This document shows, piece after piece, positions 19,172 through 27,722 of a stretch of 64,000 nucleotides of DNA. The translations under genes and the position numbers were made by a program. The DNA comes from Hyphomicrobiales bacterium. Lineage in GTDB: Bacteria; Pseudomonadota; Alphaproteobacteria; Rhizobiales; Beijerinckiaceae. Numbering within the stretch: the stretch's first letter is position 1; each line of letters begins with the position of its first letter. The stretch is from positions 1,426,001 to 1,490,000 of the forward strand of contig CAKNFP010000002.1 of the NCBI GenBank assembly GCA_930633525.1, written 5' to 3'. The notes beneath the pieces were generated by a model that worked only from the letters and a program-made list of their open reading frames with translations, was not told the DNA's origin and did no database searches.

Positions 19172-20119
19172 ATGTTCACTTACGTTTTGCGTAAGCTCAC
19201 CTGGACGGCTCTGGTGATGGTGGTGGTGTCGCTCATCATCTTCGCGGCCGTCCGGTTGATCCCAAGCGACGCCGTTGACATGATGTTCCAAGCCGAATCT
19301 GGCAGTCCTGAGCGACGAGCTGAATTGCGTCGCATGCTGGGCCTGGATAGGGCTTGGTATACCCAGTACTTGTCTTGGTTGGGGGGGATTCTGACCGGGC
19401 AATTCGGTACGTCCTTGCGCTCCGGCATTCCAGTGGGATCCGAAATTGCCCGTGCGCTGCCGGTAACTCTCGAACTCGTTTTGCTCGGAACGCTTCTCGG
19501 CTCGTTCATGGGCATCACGCTCGGCGTCCTTGCGGCTCGGTTTCGCGGCACTTTCGTCGACTGGCTGATCCAACCGATCGGGCTGATCGGCTTGTCGATA
19601 CCAAATTTCTGGTTGGGAAGCCTCTTTCTCATTGGCGTCGGCTTCTATCTGCCAGGGATGCGAATCGTCGGCTACGTCCCCTTCCTCGAGGATCCGGTCC
19701 GTAACCTCAGCATCATGGTACTGCCTGCGCTCGCCCTGGGGCTTGCCCTCGGGGCTGCGGTGATGCGCATGACGCGCACAAGCGTGCTCGAGGTCATGCA
19801 GCAGGACTACGTTCGTACGGCACGCGCCAAAGGCGTGCGTGAGCCGGCAATCTTGAGGCGTCATGTTCTCAAGAACGGCCTCATCCCCGTGGTGACGGTA
19901 ATAACCATCCAGATCGGCGTACTAATAGGCGGATCGATTGTTCTGGAGAGGGTTTTTGCGTTGCCGGGTCTTGGCCGATTGCTCGTCACCGCCATCGGCG
20001 AGCGCGATTACACCATGGTACAGGGCATCACGCTGGTGATCGCCTTCATCTTTGTCATGATCAACTTGCTGACCGATCTCGTGTACCGGCTGCTCGATCC
20101 TCGGGTGAAAGTCGCATGA
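19172..20119 (+). CDS. Peptide/amide ABC transporter permease, DppB type
   Basis: A 315-residue DppB-type permease with a first helix at about residues 9-31, LGLDRAWYTQYLSWLGG and GQFGTSLRSG in the periplasmic loop. The EAA loop ARAKGVREPAILRRHVLKNG and the C-terminus LVYRLLDPRVKVA are present. It overlaps the next permease gene by 4 bases. No ATPase gene follows in this operon. Confidence 0.92.
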   Translation: MFTYVLRKLTWTALVMVVVSLIIFAAVRLIPSDAVDMMFQAESGSPERRAELRRMLGLDRAWYTQYLSWLGGILTGQFGTSLRSGIPVGSEIARALPVTLELVLLGTLLGSFMGITLGVLAARFRGTFVDWLIQPIGLIGLSIPNFWLGSLFLIGVGFYLPGMRIVGYVPFLEDPVRNLSIMVLPALALGLALGAAVMRMTRTSVLEVMQQDYVRTARAKGVREPAILRRHVLKNGLIPVVTVITIQIGVLIGGSIVLERVFALPGLGRLLVTAIGERDYTMVQGITLVIAFIFVMINLLTDLVYRLLDPRVKVA

Positions 20120-20946
20120 GGATTTTCACGCTCGCTCGCCGACGCGGTATGCTCGCCATCAGTGTCGGAATGCTGCTCATCATTGCGCTTTGCGCTCTGC
20201 TGGCACCAGTCATTGCCCCCTTCGCGCCCGACCAGATGTTCGCGCGTTCGCGCCTGGCGCCGCCGGGCGGGGCCTTCCTTTTCGGTACCGACCATCTGGG
20301 TCGCGACATACTCAGTAGGGTGATCTATGGCGCGCAAACTTCACTGATGGTCGCGACGGTGTCGGTCGGGATATCCTTTATTTTTGGCGTGCCAATCGGC
20401 ATCGTTGCTGCCTACTACAAACGCGCCGACAATGCGATCATGCGCGCGATCGATGTGCTGTTCTCGTTTCCGCCTGTGCTGCTGGCCATTTTTATCGTCG
20501 CAATCCTGGGCCCCGGTATGGTCAACGCCATGATTGCCATCGGCATCACCTATATCCCGCGTTTCGCGCGTGTGGTCCGCAGCCAGGCATTGATGATCGT
20601 GGAGATGGACTACGTGATGGCGGCACGCTCGATAGGCGTCCGACCACCGCTCATCATCCTGCGTCATATCCTTGTTAATGTTGGGGGCGTGCTGATCATT
20701 CAGTTGAGCCTCAATTTCGCTACCGCGATTCTCGCTGAATCCTCTCTCAGCTTCCTCGGTTTGGGCGTTCAACCTCCGTGGCCCTCGTGGGGAGCCATGC
20801 TTGACCAGGGCCGGGTGTTCGTTGAATTGGCACCCTGGGTTTCCATATTCCCGGGACTGGCCATATTCTTTACCGTCTTGTCACTCAACCTTATTGGAGA
20901 TGCATTGCGTGATATGACAGACCCGAGGTTGCGAGGAATTGCCTGA
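20116..20946 (+). CDS. Peptide/amide ABC transporter permease, DppC type
   Basis: A 276-residue DppC-type permease with a short cytoplasmic start, one helix (about residues 12-34), FGTDHLGRDILSRVIYG, and five further helices. The EAA loop (ARSIGVRPPLIILRH) and the C-terminal NLIGDALRDMTDPRL are normal for the family. Its stop shares a base with the start of the following regulator gene, which suggests translational coupling. Confidence 0.92.
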   Translation: MRIFTLARRRGMLAISVGMLLIIALCALLAPVIAPFAPDQMFARSRLAPPGGAFLFGTDHLGRDILSRVIYGAQTSLMVATVSVGISFIFGVPIGIVAAYYKRADNAIMRAIDVLFSFPPVLLAIFIVAILGPGMVNAMIAIGITYIPRFARVVRSQALMIVEMDYVMAARSIGVRPPLIILRHILVNVGGVLIIQLSLNFATAILAESSLSFLGLGVQPPWPSWGAMLDQGRVFVELAPWVSIFPGLAIFFTVLSLNLIGDALRDMTDPRLRGIA

Positions 20947-21554
20947 TGACCAATTTGCTTAAACTGGCGGCTCCGGCGCAATCCGCGCCAGCCGAGCCGG
21001 CCTTGAAAATTGGCGCGCGGGTCAAGGCCCTTCGACACAGCCGGAACTTCACGCTCAGTGACCTGGCCGAGTGCTCAGGCGTGTCGCGATCGGCGCTTTC
21101 GAAATTGGAAAACGAGAAAGCGTCGCCGAGCTACGACGTCATCCAGAGGCTAGCAAAGGGCTTCGGAATGTCGGTTGGCGAGTTTCTAGGCGAGACGCCC
21201 GCCAGCTCGCCCGCCGCCCGTCGCACAGTGACCCGAGCCGGCGAGGGTTCCGTACTCGAAACGGACGGCTACGTCATCCGCCGGTCTTGCGAGGAGCTCT
21301 CTACCAAAAAGATGCTTCCTTTCATGGCAAAAATAAAAGCGCGGTCGCTTGCGGAGGCGGGGGGATACGTTCGCCATACAGGCGAGGAGTGTCTGATCGT
21401 CTTGAATGGATCTGTCGAATTCTACACAGAGCACTATGCGCCGGTCGTTTTAGAAGTTGGAGACGTTATCTATATCGACAGCCAGATGGGCCACGCCGTG
21501 GCCTCCGTCAGCGAGGAGCCCGCGGACGTTTTCTGGATCACATTGGATCCATAG
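20946..21554 (+). CDS. XRE-family regulator with C-terminal cupin domain
   Basis: The 202-residue protein combines a helix-turn-helix domain (about residues 22-78; RVKALRHSRNFTLSDLAE, SRSALSKLENEKASPSY) with a cupin sensor (about 125-198; HTGEECLIVLNGSVEFY, GDVIYIDSQMGHAV). Such HTH-cupin regulators (PuuR/SutR type) sense small acids or amines through the cupin. It is the last gene of the transporter operon and overlaps the permease stop codon, so it probably autoregulates uptake. The operator is not identified. Confidence 0.92.
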   Translation: MTNLLKLAAPAQSAPAEPALKIGARVKALRHSRNFTLSDLAECSGVSRSALSKLENEKASPSYDVIQRLAKGFGMSVGEFLGETPASSPAARRTVTRAGEGSVLETDGYVIRRSCEELSTKKMLPFMAKIKARSLAEAGGYVRHTGEECLIVLNGSVEFYTEHYAPVVLEVGDVIYIDSQMGHAVASVSEEPADVFWITLDP

Positions 21555-22038
21555 TGTCACCTTGGCGCGAGCGATGGTCTGAGCACCGCATCCATCGAAC
21601 GCGTTCGGATCAAGTTTACGGGGCTAGCTATGACACCGTATCGCACGCGATCGGCACATGGCGTAGGCGAATGAGACTCAGTCGTGGCGCCGCTCGCAAA
21701 AATTTCGGCCGGCGAGTCATAGACTTGCGGAAATATTCTGTGGTGGCCGATCTATTCAGTCGGACCCGATTCTATGAAGGTCGGTTGTGTTGCAAATGTC
21801 AGGAAGAACGGGCATCGCGTATCGCAAGGCGCATTTCAGACAGCTATTGTCCCCGAACGGCTGACCTGCGACTTGCCCTCCGCAGGATCTCATTCGCCCG
21901 CAGAGACTGAGTTGGTGCTCATAGAGCTTTTAGATCTGCTCTCACGTCTGTCGTCAACTGCAGCTTGCAGCCGTGGCCAACCGGGCCTTTTTCAATCACC
22001 CATCTGGCATCCGCGCCGTGTGGCAGAGTTGCCCGCAA
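21555..22038. other. Intergenic stretch, no gene recognised
   Basis: The 484 bases after the XRE-cupin gene contain short open frames (one of 104 codons from 21774 on the plus strand) with no recognisable motif or ribosome site. They separate the plus-strand operon from broken minus-strand gene fragments and are probably a recombination scar. Confidence 0.45.
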
Positions 22039-22287
22039 TCAGAATGATCGCAGACCATCTGCGTAGAGCATCCCGTCAGCCGGTCTGACATCGATGCCGG
22101 CGATCTTGCCGGCAATGCCGGTGATCTTTATCGGCTTGCTGGCCTTCAAGGTAGTGGTGTCGATCATAGTGAGCGTGTCGCCGCCAGTGAGGGCGGCGAG
22201 CATTGCGGTCTCCGCGGCGACGCTGCTGCCGAGCCCGGTAGCAAAGATCGTGGAAACTGCAAGCGCGGCGCGGATTATTTTGGTCAT
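22039..22287 (-). pseudogene. DUF4394-type secreted protein, N-terminal fragment
   Basis: From ATG 22287 (GGAGG 6 bases upstream) the product begins with a signal peptide (MTKIIRAALAVSTIFATG...VAAE). It continues with TAMLAALTGGDTLTMIDTTT and IAGIDVRPADGMLYAD, the typical start of DUF4394 proteins, which are extracellular, repetitive and of unknown role. It stops at 22039 after about 82 residues, whereas complete members have over 200. The rest is missing, so this is a truncated gene. Confidence 0.6.
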
Positions 22288-22422
22288 CATGTCCTCCGGT
22301 TCTGTCGGGCGCCGCGGCGACTGTGCCTGAAGGTCGAGGAGTTGCCATGAAGGTCGATCTGCAGGGTCGAGCCTATGAACAGGTCGGTCGCATAGAGTCC
22401 GGCCGACTGACAGTACATTCAG

Positions 22423-22557
22423 TTTTCCCACGCCGACTATCACAGTGCGGCCTCTCGGCGGCGAGGGTAGGTGCGGGGAAAGGGCCGTCTCGGGATCGGC
22501 GGCGGCGACGGCGGCGTGGAAGAGCTGCGTCAGGATCTCTCGATCGGTCGGGGCCAT
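22423..22557 (-). pseudogene. Glycerate 2-kinase (TtuD/MOFRL type), N-terminal fragment
   Basis: From ATG 22557 the frame reads APTDREILTQLFHAAVAAAD, then PHLPSPPRGRTVIVGVGK, matching the N-terminus of TtuD-type glycerate kinases. After GVGK the similarity stops abruptly and the same open frame continues with unrelated residues into the DUF4394 fragment. It lies 20 bases after the ABM monooxygenase gene and downstream of a GlxR-like reductase, the usual place for this kinase. It is therefore the remnant of a glyoxylate/glycerate operon. Confidence 0.6.
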
Positions 22558-22576
22558 CCTCAGACGAACTCTGCCA

Positions 22577-22891
22577 TCAACCCGCGTATCCGTCGCCCGG
22601 CATTTCCGACCCCACGGGGTCCAGAACGAGCGACTCGCGTTCTGCCAGTTGGCCGATGCGGGCGAGGTAGGCCTGGAAATGCGGGGTTTGGCGATGTGCC
22701 ACCACGCCCGAGTCATCGCGGTAAAGCTCGTTCAGCACGAAGCGCCCTGGCTGGGCCCTGTCGCGCCAGATCTCCCAGGCGAGATTGCCGGGCTCGGCGC
22801 GGCACGCCGGCGCCATACCAATGAGAAGCTCCTCAAGCGCCGGGGCTTGGCCCGGGCGTGCGGTGAGCAGGGCGACGATCTTTACGGTCAC
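22577..22891 (-). CDS. ABM-domain putative quinol monooxygenase (YgiN-like)
   Basis: The 104-residue protein is a single antibiotic-biosynthesis-monooxygenase ferredoxin-like domain: VKIVALLTARPGQAPALEELL, a central WEIWRDRAQPGRFVLNELYRD, and HFQAYLARIGQL. Members work as small cytoplasmic dimers and oxidise quinols or degrade reactive compounds without a cofactor. The conserved strand pattern and normal length indicate a complete gene. It lies between the GlxR-like gene and the glycerate kinase remnant on the same strand. Confidence 0.85.
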   Translation of the reverse strand: MTVKIVALLTARPGQAPALEELLIGMAPACRAEPGNLAWEIWRDRAQPGRFVLNELYRDDSGVVAHRQTPHFQAYLARIGQLAERESLVLDPVGSEMPGDGYAG

Positions 22892-23049
22892 CGGGACAGT
22901 TCCTTCATGTCATGGCGAATAAGCCGTTGAGTGGGCTCGCGTTCAGAGTTTGGAGCAGACCTGGGGTTTGGGGACGACCCGGGCCACGCAGATGCGAGCC
23001 CGTTGGATCGCCTCGCTTGCCAACGTGGCCCCGCTGCCGAGGCCGAGGT

Positions 23050-23943
23050 TCATGCGATGGATGGCCTCACCCGGCCCTCAAGTTCGAGAAACAGCGCGGA
23101 ATGGTCGAGGTCGCTGCCGTGTTGTGCAGCGCAGGCGTTGAAGAGTGCCATCACGCTGGTGAGATGGGGCAGGTCCAGTGCGAGGGCCTCCGCGTTGTCG
23201 AGGGCATTCCGAAGATCCTTCTGGTGAAGCTTGATCCGGAAGCCGGGCGCGAAGTTCCCGGAGATCATCCGTTCCCCGTGGACTTCGAGAACCTTCGACG
23301 AGGCGAAGCCTCCCAACAGCGCGCTTCGGACCATCGCGGGATCCGCACCAGCCTTCTTCGCGTAAAGCAGTCCTTCCGCCACCGCCTCTATGCAGAGCGC
23401 GACGATGATCTGGTTTGCAACCTTGCAGGTCTGCCCGTCGCCATTGCCGCCGACGAGGGTGATGTTGCGTCCGAGCAGGTCGAGCAGGGGTTTCACCCGC
23501 TCGAATGCCGCCGTCGGGCCGCCACACATGATCGAAAGCGTGCCCGCCTTTGCGCCGACCTCCCCGCCGGAGACGGGGGCGTCGATATAGTCGCAGCCGA
23601 GATCGTTGATCCTGTGCGCGAGGTCTTTCGTCGCGAGCGGAGAGATCGAACTCATGTCGATCACGATCGAGCCCGGGACCAATCCTTTAGCCACCCCATC
23701 GGGGCTGAAGAGGACCTTTTCGACATCGGGCGTGTCCGGCACCATCACGAAGACGACGTCGGAAGCGGCCGCCACCTCCCTTGGGGTCGAGCAGGCATGG
23801 CCTCCCGCCGCCAACAGGGCCTCAGGAACACAACTGCGCGAATACAAGGCCACTGTGTGGCCAGCCTCGATCAGGCGCTCTGCCATGGGCCGACCCATGA
23901 TGCCGAGGCCGATAAATCCCAGTCTTTCCAAATGTCCCTCCAA
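23050..23943 (-). CDS. Beta-hydroxyacid dehydrogenase, tartronate semialdehyde reductase-like (GlxR/GarR)
   Basis: The 297-residue protein has the Rossmann start LGFIGLGIMGRPMAERL, the substrate motif DAPVSGGEVGAKAGTLSIM (about residues 120-138) and the catalytic Lys segment NGDGQTCKVANQIIVAL. The all-alpha C-terminal domain includes KLHQKDLRNAL. This pattern fits tartronate semialdehyde reductase or 3-hydroxyisobutyrate dehydrogenase. The downstream glycerate-kinase remnant favours the glyoxylate/tartronate semialdehyde route, but glyoxylate carboligase and hydroxypyruvate isomerase are absent. The exact substrate is uncertain. Confidence 0.88.
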   Translation of the reverse strand: MEGHLERLGFIGLGIMGRPMAERLIEAGHTVALYSRSCVPEALLAAGGHACSTPREVAAASDVVFVMVPDTPDVEKVLFSPDGVAKGLVPGSIVIDMSSISPLATKDLAHRINDLGCDYIDAPVSGGEVGAKAGTLSIMCGGPTAAFERVKPLLDLLGRNITLVGGNGDGQTCKVANQIIVALCIEAVAEGLLYAKKAGADPAMVRSALLGGFASSKVLEVHGERMISGNFAPGFRIKLHQKDLRNALDNAEALALDLPHLTSVMALFNACAAQHGSDLDHSALFLELEGRVRPSIA

Positions 23944-24123
23944 ATTACGATAAATGCAGCCACCCGCCCCGGAGGTGCCTGCGAAGCGCTACATCCGTAT
24001 CCCGCCGCTTCGTCGCGCGCGCCGATCGGCACGCCCCTTGAGGCCTGCCAAAAAGGACAACGAATGGCCGGCCCCCGAGATCCCGTGTGCCGCGGTTCGG
24101 GGCGGATGGCGCCGATCGCAGAC

Positions 24124-24468
24124 TTAGTCGCAGGCCGCCTGGACCATGATTTCGATAAGGATCCCCTTGCCCAGCTCTACCTGCATCGCTGCCCGCGCAG
24201 GTGCCGCGCCAGCGGGCAGCCAGTTGCGCCAGATCGCGTTCATCTCTTCCTTGTCCTTGAAATCGGCCAACCAGATCGTCGCGGTCAGGATGCGGCTCTT
24301 GTCTGAGCCGGCCTCTGCAAGGGCCTCCTCGATCCGCTCCAGGACCTCACGCGTCTGGTCCGCCAGCCCCTTCTTCGTGTCCCGCGAGGTCAGGCCACTG
24401 AGATGGACAACGCCATTGTGGGTAACCATCCGGCTGACCAGATCGCCTGTGTGAAATCGTTTGAGCAT
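24124..24468 (-). CDS. RidA-family imine/enamine deaminase
   Basis: The 114-residue protein shows VVHLSGLTSRDTKKGLADQTREVL, a segment ILTATIWLADF and ARAAMQVELG near the C-terminus. The Arg in PARAAMQ is the residue that binds the substrate carboxylate. A textbook AAGGAGG lies 6 bases before ATG 24468, which fixes the start inside a longer open frame. RidA proteins hydrolyse imines released by amino-acid deaminating enzymes. The adjacent cyclodeaminase-like and DadA-like genes could generate such imines. Confidence 0.9.
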   Translation of the reverse strand: MLKRFHTGDLVSRMVTHNGVVHLSGLTSRDTKKGLADQTREVLERIEEALAEAGSDKSRILTATIWLADFKDKEEMNAIWRNWLPAGAAPARAAMQVELGKGILIEIMVQAACD

Positions 24469-24502
24469 GTTGCCTCCTTGGGTCGTGGCGTCCGACCGCC
24501 CT

Positions 24503-25486
24503 TCAGCGATCCGGGTACAGGGTGGATGAAAGGGGCCTGCCCGCGTTCCGCTTCCGATCGAGATCGAAAAAGAAGACCGAGAGCGCCAGGTCCGACAGGG
24601 CAAAGCCCGAGAAGATGAACGCCGAGCGCTGGCCGCCTCGCGCGGTGCCGACAAACTGTCCGCTGGCAAGCTCCGAGAGATCCACGTGGAATTGTCCGAT
24701 CTGGGGCATGATCTCCTGCGCCTGCTGTTCGGCGCTGTTGCCATGATCGTCGGTCGCCAACAGCTCGAAATGCGATAGCGATGCCGGATACCAGCTTCGC
24801 GCGAGATCGACGGCGCTGACGAAGCAGTCCGGTTTCAGCCAGTCGACGTCGAGAAACGGCGGGCCCCCGCGCGCTGGGACGCTCGAGATCACGATGTCGG
24901 CCCCGTCGAGCACGGGCCGGCCTTGATCCAGCAGAACCGGCTGCAGGCCTATCGCCTCGGCCTTGCCGGCAAGCGCCTCGCCTCCGCGGTGACCAGAGAG
25001 GATACGCACCTCGCGAAGCTTCGGGAAAGCCTGGGCAAAGAGGGTGAGGTGGGATTGCGCCTGAACCCCCGTGCCGACGAAGGCAATGCTGCGGGCGTCG
25101 GCCTGGGCGAGGTGGCGCGCGGCATAGAGCGATGTCGCCGCGGTTCGGACTGCGGTCAGTCCGGCCGCGTCGATGAGTGCGCAGGGCAGCCCGGTCTCAG
25201 CGTCGCTCAGAATGGCGAGACCGTTGACATTGGGCAGCCCGGAAGAGGCGTTCCTGCCTTGTACCCCGATCCACTTGCAAATCGCGAAGGCCGGCTCGGT
25301 CGCGGCGCAGCAGAGCGACTGGAACAGATGGTCCGGCCCCAGTGTTAGGGTGAGCTTCGGCTGGAGGCAGACCTGGCCGCGGGCCTTCAGGGTATAAAAC
25401 TGGTCGATCGCGGCGATGGCCTCGTCCGCAGTGGGAGTCAGTTCCTCGAGGACGGGCGCCGACAGGTAGCGAATTTCAGATGACAT
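24503..25486 (-). CDS. Ornithine cyclodeaminase / mu-crystallin family protein
   Basis: The 327-residue protein has the family layout: an N-terminal dimerisation and substrate region (ICKWIGVQGRNASSGLPNVNG, residues about 75-95), then ALIDAAGLTAVRTAATSLYAA. The NAD(P) site is FVGTGVQAQSH, with SSVPARGGPPF and the C-terminal SGFALSDLALS after it. Relatives include ornithine cyclodeaminase, alanine dehydrogenase, ketimine reductase and EutC of ectoine breakdown. Which reaction applies here cannot be told. It lies between RidA and the DadA-like oxidase, fitting imine chemistry in amino-acid catabolism. Confidence 0.9.
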   Translation of the reverse strand: MSSEIRYLSAPVLEELTPTADEAIAAIDQFYTLKARGQVCLQPKLTLTLGPDHLFQSLCCAATEPAFAICKWIGVQGRNASSGLPNVNGLAILSDAETGLPCALIDAAGLTAVRTAATSLYAARHLAQADARSIAFVGTGVQAQSHLTLFAQAFPKLREVRILSGHRGGEALAGKAEAIGLQPVLLDQGRPVLDGADIVISSVPARGGPPFLDVDWLKPDCFVSAVDLARSWYPASLSHFELLATDDHGNSAEQQAQEIMPQIGQFHVDLSELASGQFVGTARGGQRSAFIFSGFALSDLALSVFFFDLDRKRNAGRPLSSTLYPDR

Positions 25487-25621
25487 AGCGCCGTCCCCCG
25501 TTTGGGAAGGTCGCCGAAAGCGGCGATATCCGTTGATCGAGACCGCCGGTCGACGGCGGAAATACAGATGCGTCGCGGAACGGGGCGATGAGCCGCGTCC
25601 GCGTCGCGCTGAAAGCAGCGA

Positions 25622-26893
25622 CTAGAAGCGATCGGGGCTGAGCGGAGCGACGTCGATTGAGGTGGCCTGTCCAGAGACGATCTCGGCAACGAGCTTGCCC
25701 ATCATCGGCCCCGCAGTCATGCCGTGCTGCGCGTTTCCGAACGCGCAATATACGTTCTGGTAACGCGCGGGCCGTCCGAGAACCGGTAGACCATCCGAGA
25801 TACTCGGCCGATCCCCCTTCCACAAAGTCGCGCCTTCGGTGTTCACCGAAGGGTAGATTTCCTTCATGCGCTTCAAGAGGTTGTTGGCACGTTTCCAGTT
25901 TGGCTTAGCGTTGACGCTGCAGAACTCGACGGTTCCGGCGCCGCGCAGCGCATCATCGATCGGGCCGACGCCGATCCCCCATTCCCGCACGATCACCTGT
26001 CGTCCCGGCCGGAAACCGGGATCGGGGACAGTCACGTGATATCCGCGCTCGGTATCGAGCGGAACCTTGATCCCCAATTTGCCCGTCAGGGCGCGGGATC
26101 CCATTCCGGCGGCCACGACAATGCGCTGAACCGGGGTCCTGGTGCCATTGATGTCGATCGATACGCAGCGCCCGTTCTCCACCGAGATCCCGTTGACATC
26201 CGCTTTGATGAAACGCGCTCCATTGCGGACGGCTTCCTGGGCAAAGATCTGCACAAGCCGGTGCGGGTTTCGGCACCGGCCGCTGCCCGGCATCAGGAGC
26301 CCGCTCTTGAAGATCGGTGCGAGCCTGGGTTCCAGCGCTCGGATGTCGTCCTGGGACAGCGGCTCGATCACGACGCCGGCCGCCTCGCGCATGAGGCCAG
26401 CGAGTTCCGAGCTTCGCGATTTGGCTCCCTGTACGGTCAGGTGCATGTGCCCGCACATCTCGAAGAAGTGCTCCGCCGGGGTGCTGCGCGAAAGCTCCGC
26501 GTAAAGGTTGAACGTTCCGCCATGGAGGGCGCGGAGAGAGCGATGGACTCGGATGGCATTCTCGACCGTCGCTGCCCTGTGAAACTCCCAAAGCCATGGC
26601 GCGATGATCGGCAGGTAACCCGGCCGAATTTTAAGAGGGCTCCGGCTGCTCATCAGCCAGCGTGGGAGGTCCTTCCACAGCCCGGGCATGGATTGGGGAA
26701 CGACCTGACTTGGCGTGATCATCGCTGTGTTGCCGAAGGAGGTGCCGTTGCCGGGTTCGTTCTTGTCGACGATTGTCACGTCAAAGCCCGCGCGCTGCAG
26801 CCAGAGCGCACAGCAAACCCCGATTATGCCCGCTCCGATCACCGTGACTTCACGTCCTGCTCCATCCCGGTCCTGCATCATGCTCTCCGTCAA
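25622..26893 (-). CDS. DadA-like FAD-dependent amino-acid dehydrogenase
   Basis: The 423-residue flavoprotein starts with a Rossmann motif (VTVIGAGIIGVCCALWLQRAG, about residues 16-37) and the DadA-type NGTSFGNTAMITPSQVVP. The substrate domain follows, and the second FAD segment is DGLPVLGRPARYQNVYCAFGNAQHGMT. D-amino-acid dehydrogenases of this type pass electrons to the respiratory chain and release a 2-oxo acid through an imine. It is first of a minus-strand group with the cyclodeaminase-like and RidA genes, downstream of the Lrp gene. Confidence 0.9.
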   Translation of the reverse strand: MTESMMQDRDGAGREVTVIGAGIIGVCCALWLQRAGFDVTIVDKNEPGNGTSFGNTAMITPSQVVPQSMPGLWKDLPRWLMSSRSPLKIRPGYLPIIAPWLWEFHRAATVENAIRVHRSLRALHGGTFNLYAELSRSTPAEHFFEMCGHMHLTVQGAKSRSSELAGLMREAAGVVIEPLSQDDIRALEPRLAPIFKSGLLMPGSGRCRNPHRLVQIFAQEAVRNGARFIKADVNGISVENGRCVSIDINGTRTPVQRIVVAAGMGSRALTGKLGIKVPLDTERGYHVTVPDPGFRPGRQVIVREWGIGVGPIDDALRGAGTVEFCSVNAKPNWKRANNLLKRMKEIYPSVNTEGATLWKGDRPSISDGLPVLGRPARYQNVYCAFGNAQHGMTAGPMMGKLVAEIVSGQATSIDVAPLSPDRF

Positions 26894-26939
26894 TTACACT
26901 ACCGCTTATGCGGCAGAGGATTGACGGGAAATAGCGGGT

Positions 26940-26963
26940 ATAGCGCGGGGCTTGCCGCGCTAT
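26940..26963. promoter_or_regulatory. 9-bp stem inverted repeat between lrp and the dadA-like gene
   Basis: A perfect dyad ATAGCGCGG - 6 bases - CCGCGCTAT lies downstream of the Lrp stop codon (27074) and about 47 bases before the dadA-like start (26893), both on the minus strand. It may be an Lrp terminator or an operator of the dadA-like gene. There is no T-run, which favours the latter or a weak terminator. Confidence 0.45.
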
Positions 26964-27073
26964 CCGTCATATCGACGTATTTTCTGATCTAAGTGACGAG
27001 CAATTCGAATAGCGCAAGGTGATACCGCGCGATTGTACGCTGTCGACGTGTGGCGAGACGGTGGAGCGTGGAG

Positions 27074-27571
27074 TCAGCCCAGTTCGCCGCGATCCAGCGC
27101 GGCAGCGGAGGTCGGTCCGCTGAGGTTCTGGGTATGGTCGAAGGCGGTCCGCAGAACCATGATCGAGCGGACGCGTTCAACGCCCGGGATCTCCTCGATC
27201 TCCTCGAGGACCGGGTGAACATCTTCAAGATGCGCGACCCGAAGCCGGCAGACGAGCTCGAAGTCGCCGCTCACGACCTGGCATTGCACGATTTCAGGCA
27301 ATTGGCGCAACTGATCGGTCACGGACTTGGTCTTGCGGTTGGTAACGGTCACAAGAGCCAACGCCTCGGCGAACAAATCGAACGGATCACGCCGCATCTG
27401 TACGGAGTATCCGGCGATGATGCCGTCGCGCTCCATTCGCGAGATTCGCTCCTGAACCGTGGTGCGGGCTATCCCCAGCTTACGCGCGAGCGCGGCCACG
27501 GATTCCCGCGCATTCATCTGCAAAAGCGCAAGCAGGCGGCGGTCGGTCGCGCTGGTGTCTCTCGCCATCAA
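27074..27571 (-). CDS. Lrp/AsnC-family transcriptional regulator
   Basis: The 165-residue protein has the AsnC-type HTH (TDRRLLALLQMNARESVAALARKLGIARTTVQERI, residues 9-45) and the alpha-beta ligand-binding RAM domain (LVTVTNRKTKSVTDQLRQLPEIVQCQVVSGDFELVCRL). It is convergent with nothing and divergent from the AstE-like gene at 27723, with the dadA-like operon just downstream. An amino acid is the likely effector and the flanking genes the likely targets. The C-terminal tail (about 15 residues) is longer than average. Confidence 0.9.
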   Translation of the reverse strand: MMARDTSATDRRLLALLQMNARESVAALARKLGIARTTVQERISRMERDGIIAGYSVQMRRDPFDLFAEALALVTVTNRKTKSVTDQLRQLPEIVQCQVVSGDFELVCRLRVAHLEDVHPVLEEIEEIPGVERVRSIMVLRTAFDHTQNLSGPTSAAALDRGELG

Positions 27572-27722
27572 AATCCCGCAGGAAAGGTCGGTTATAGGGC
27601 GGCTTCGCGTGTTCCGGCGATTTATACCGTCAGAGCGAGTGCATGAGAACCGTCATTCTGACCACTTTATTGTCATATCCGTCAAAATGCCTCTATCTTT
27701 CGCTCGCAATCCGGAGACGTTC

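Noticed and set aside
17729..19864. 711-codon minus-strand open frame opposite the binding-protein and permease genes
   Set aside because: It lies antisense to two clear transporter genes, its composition is rich in Arg, His, Asp and Gln as in antisense translation, and no motif is visible.
22039..22716. A single 225-residue protein across this frame
   Set aside because: It joins two unrelated N-termini, each with its own start; better explained as two gene fragments.
22912..24306. 464-codon plus-strand open frame
   Set aside because: Antisense to the GlxR-like and RidA genes, with low-complexity Arg-rich translation.
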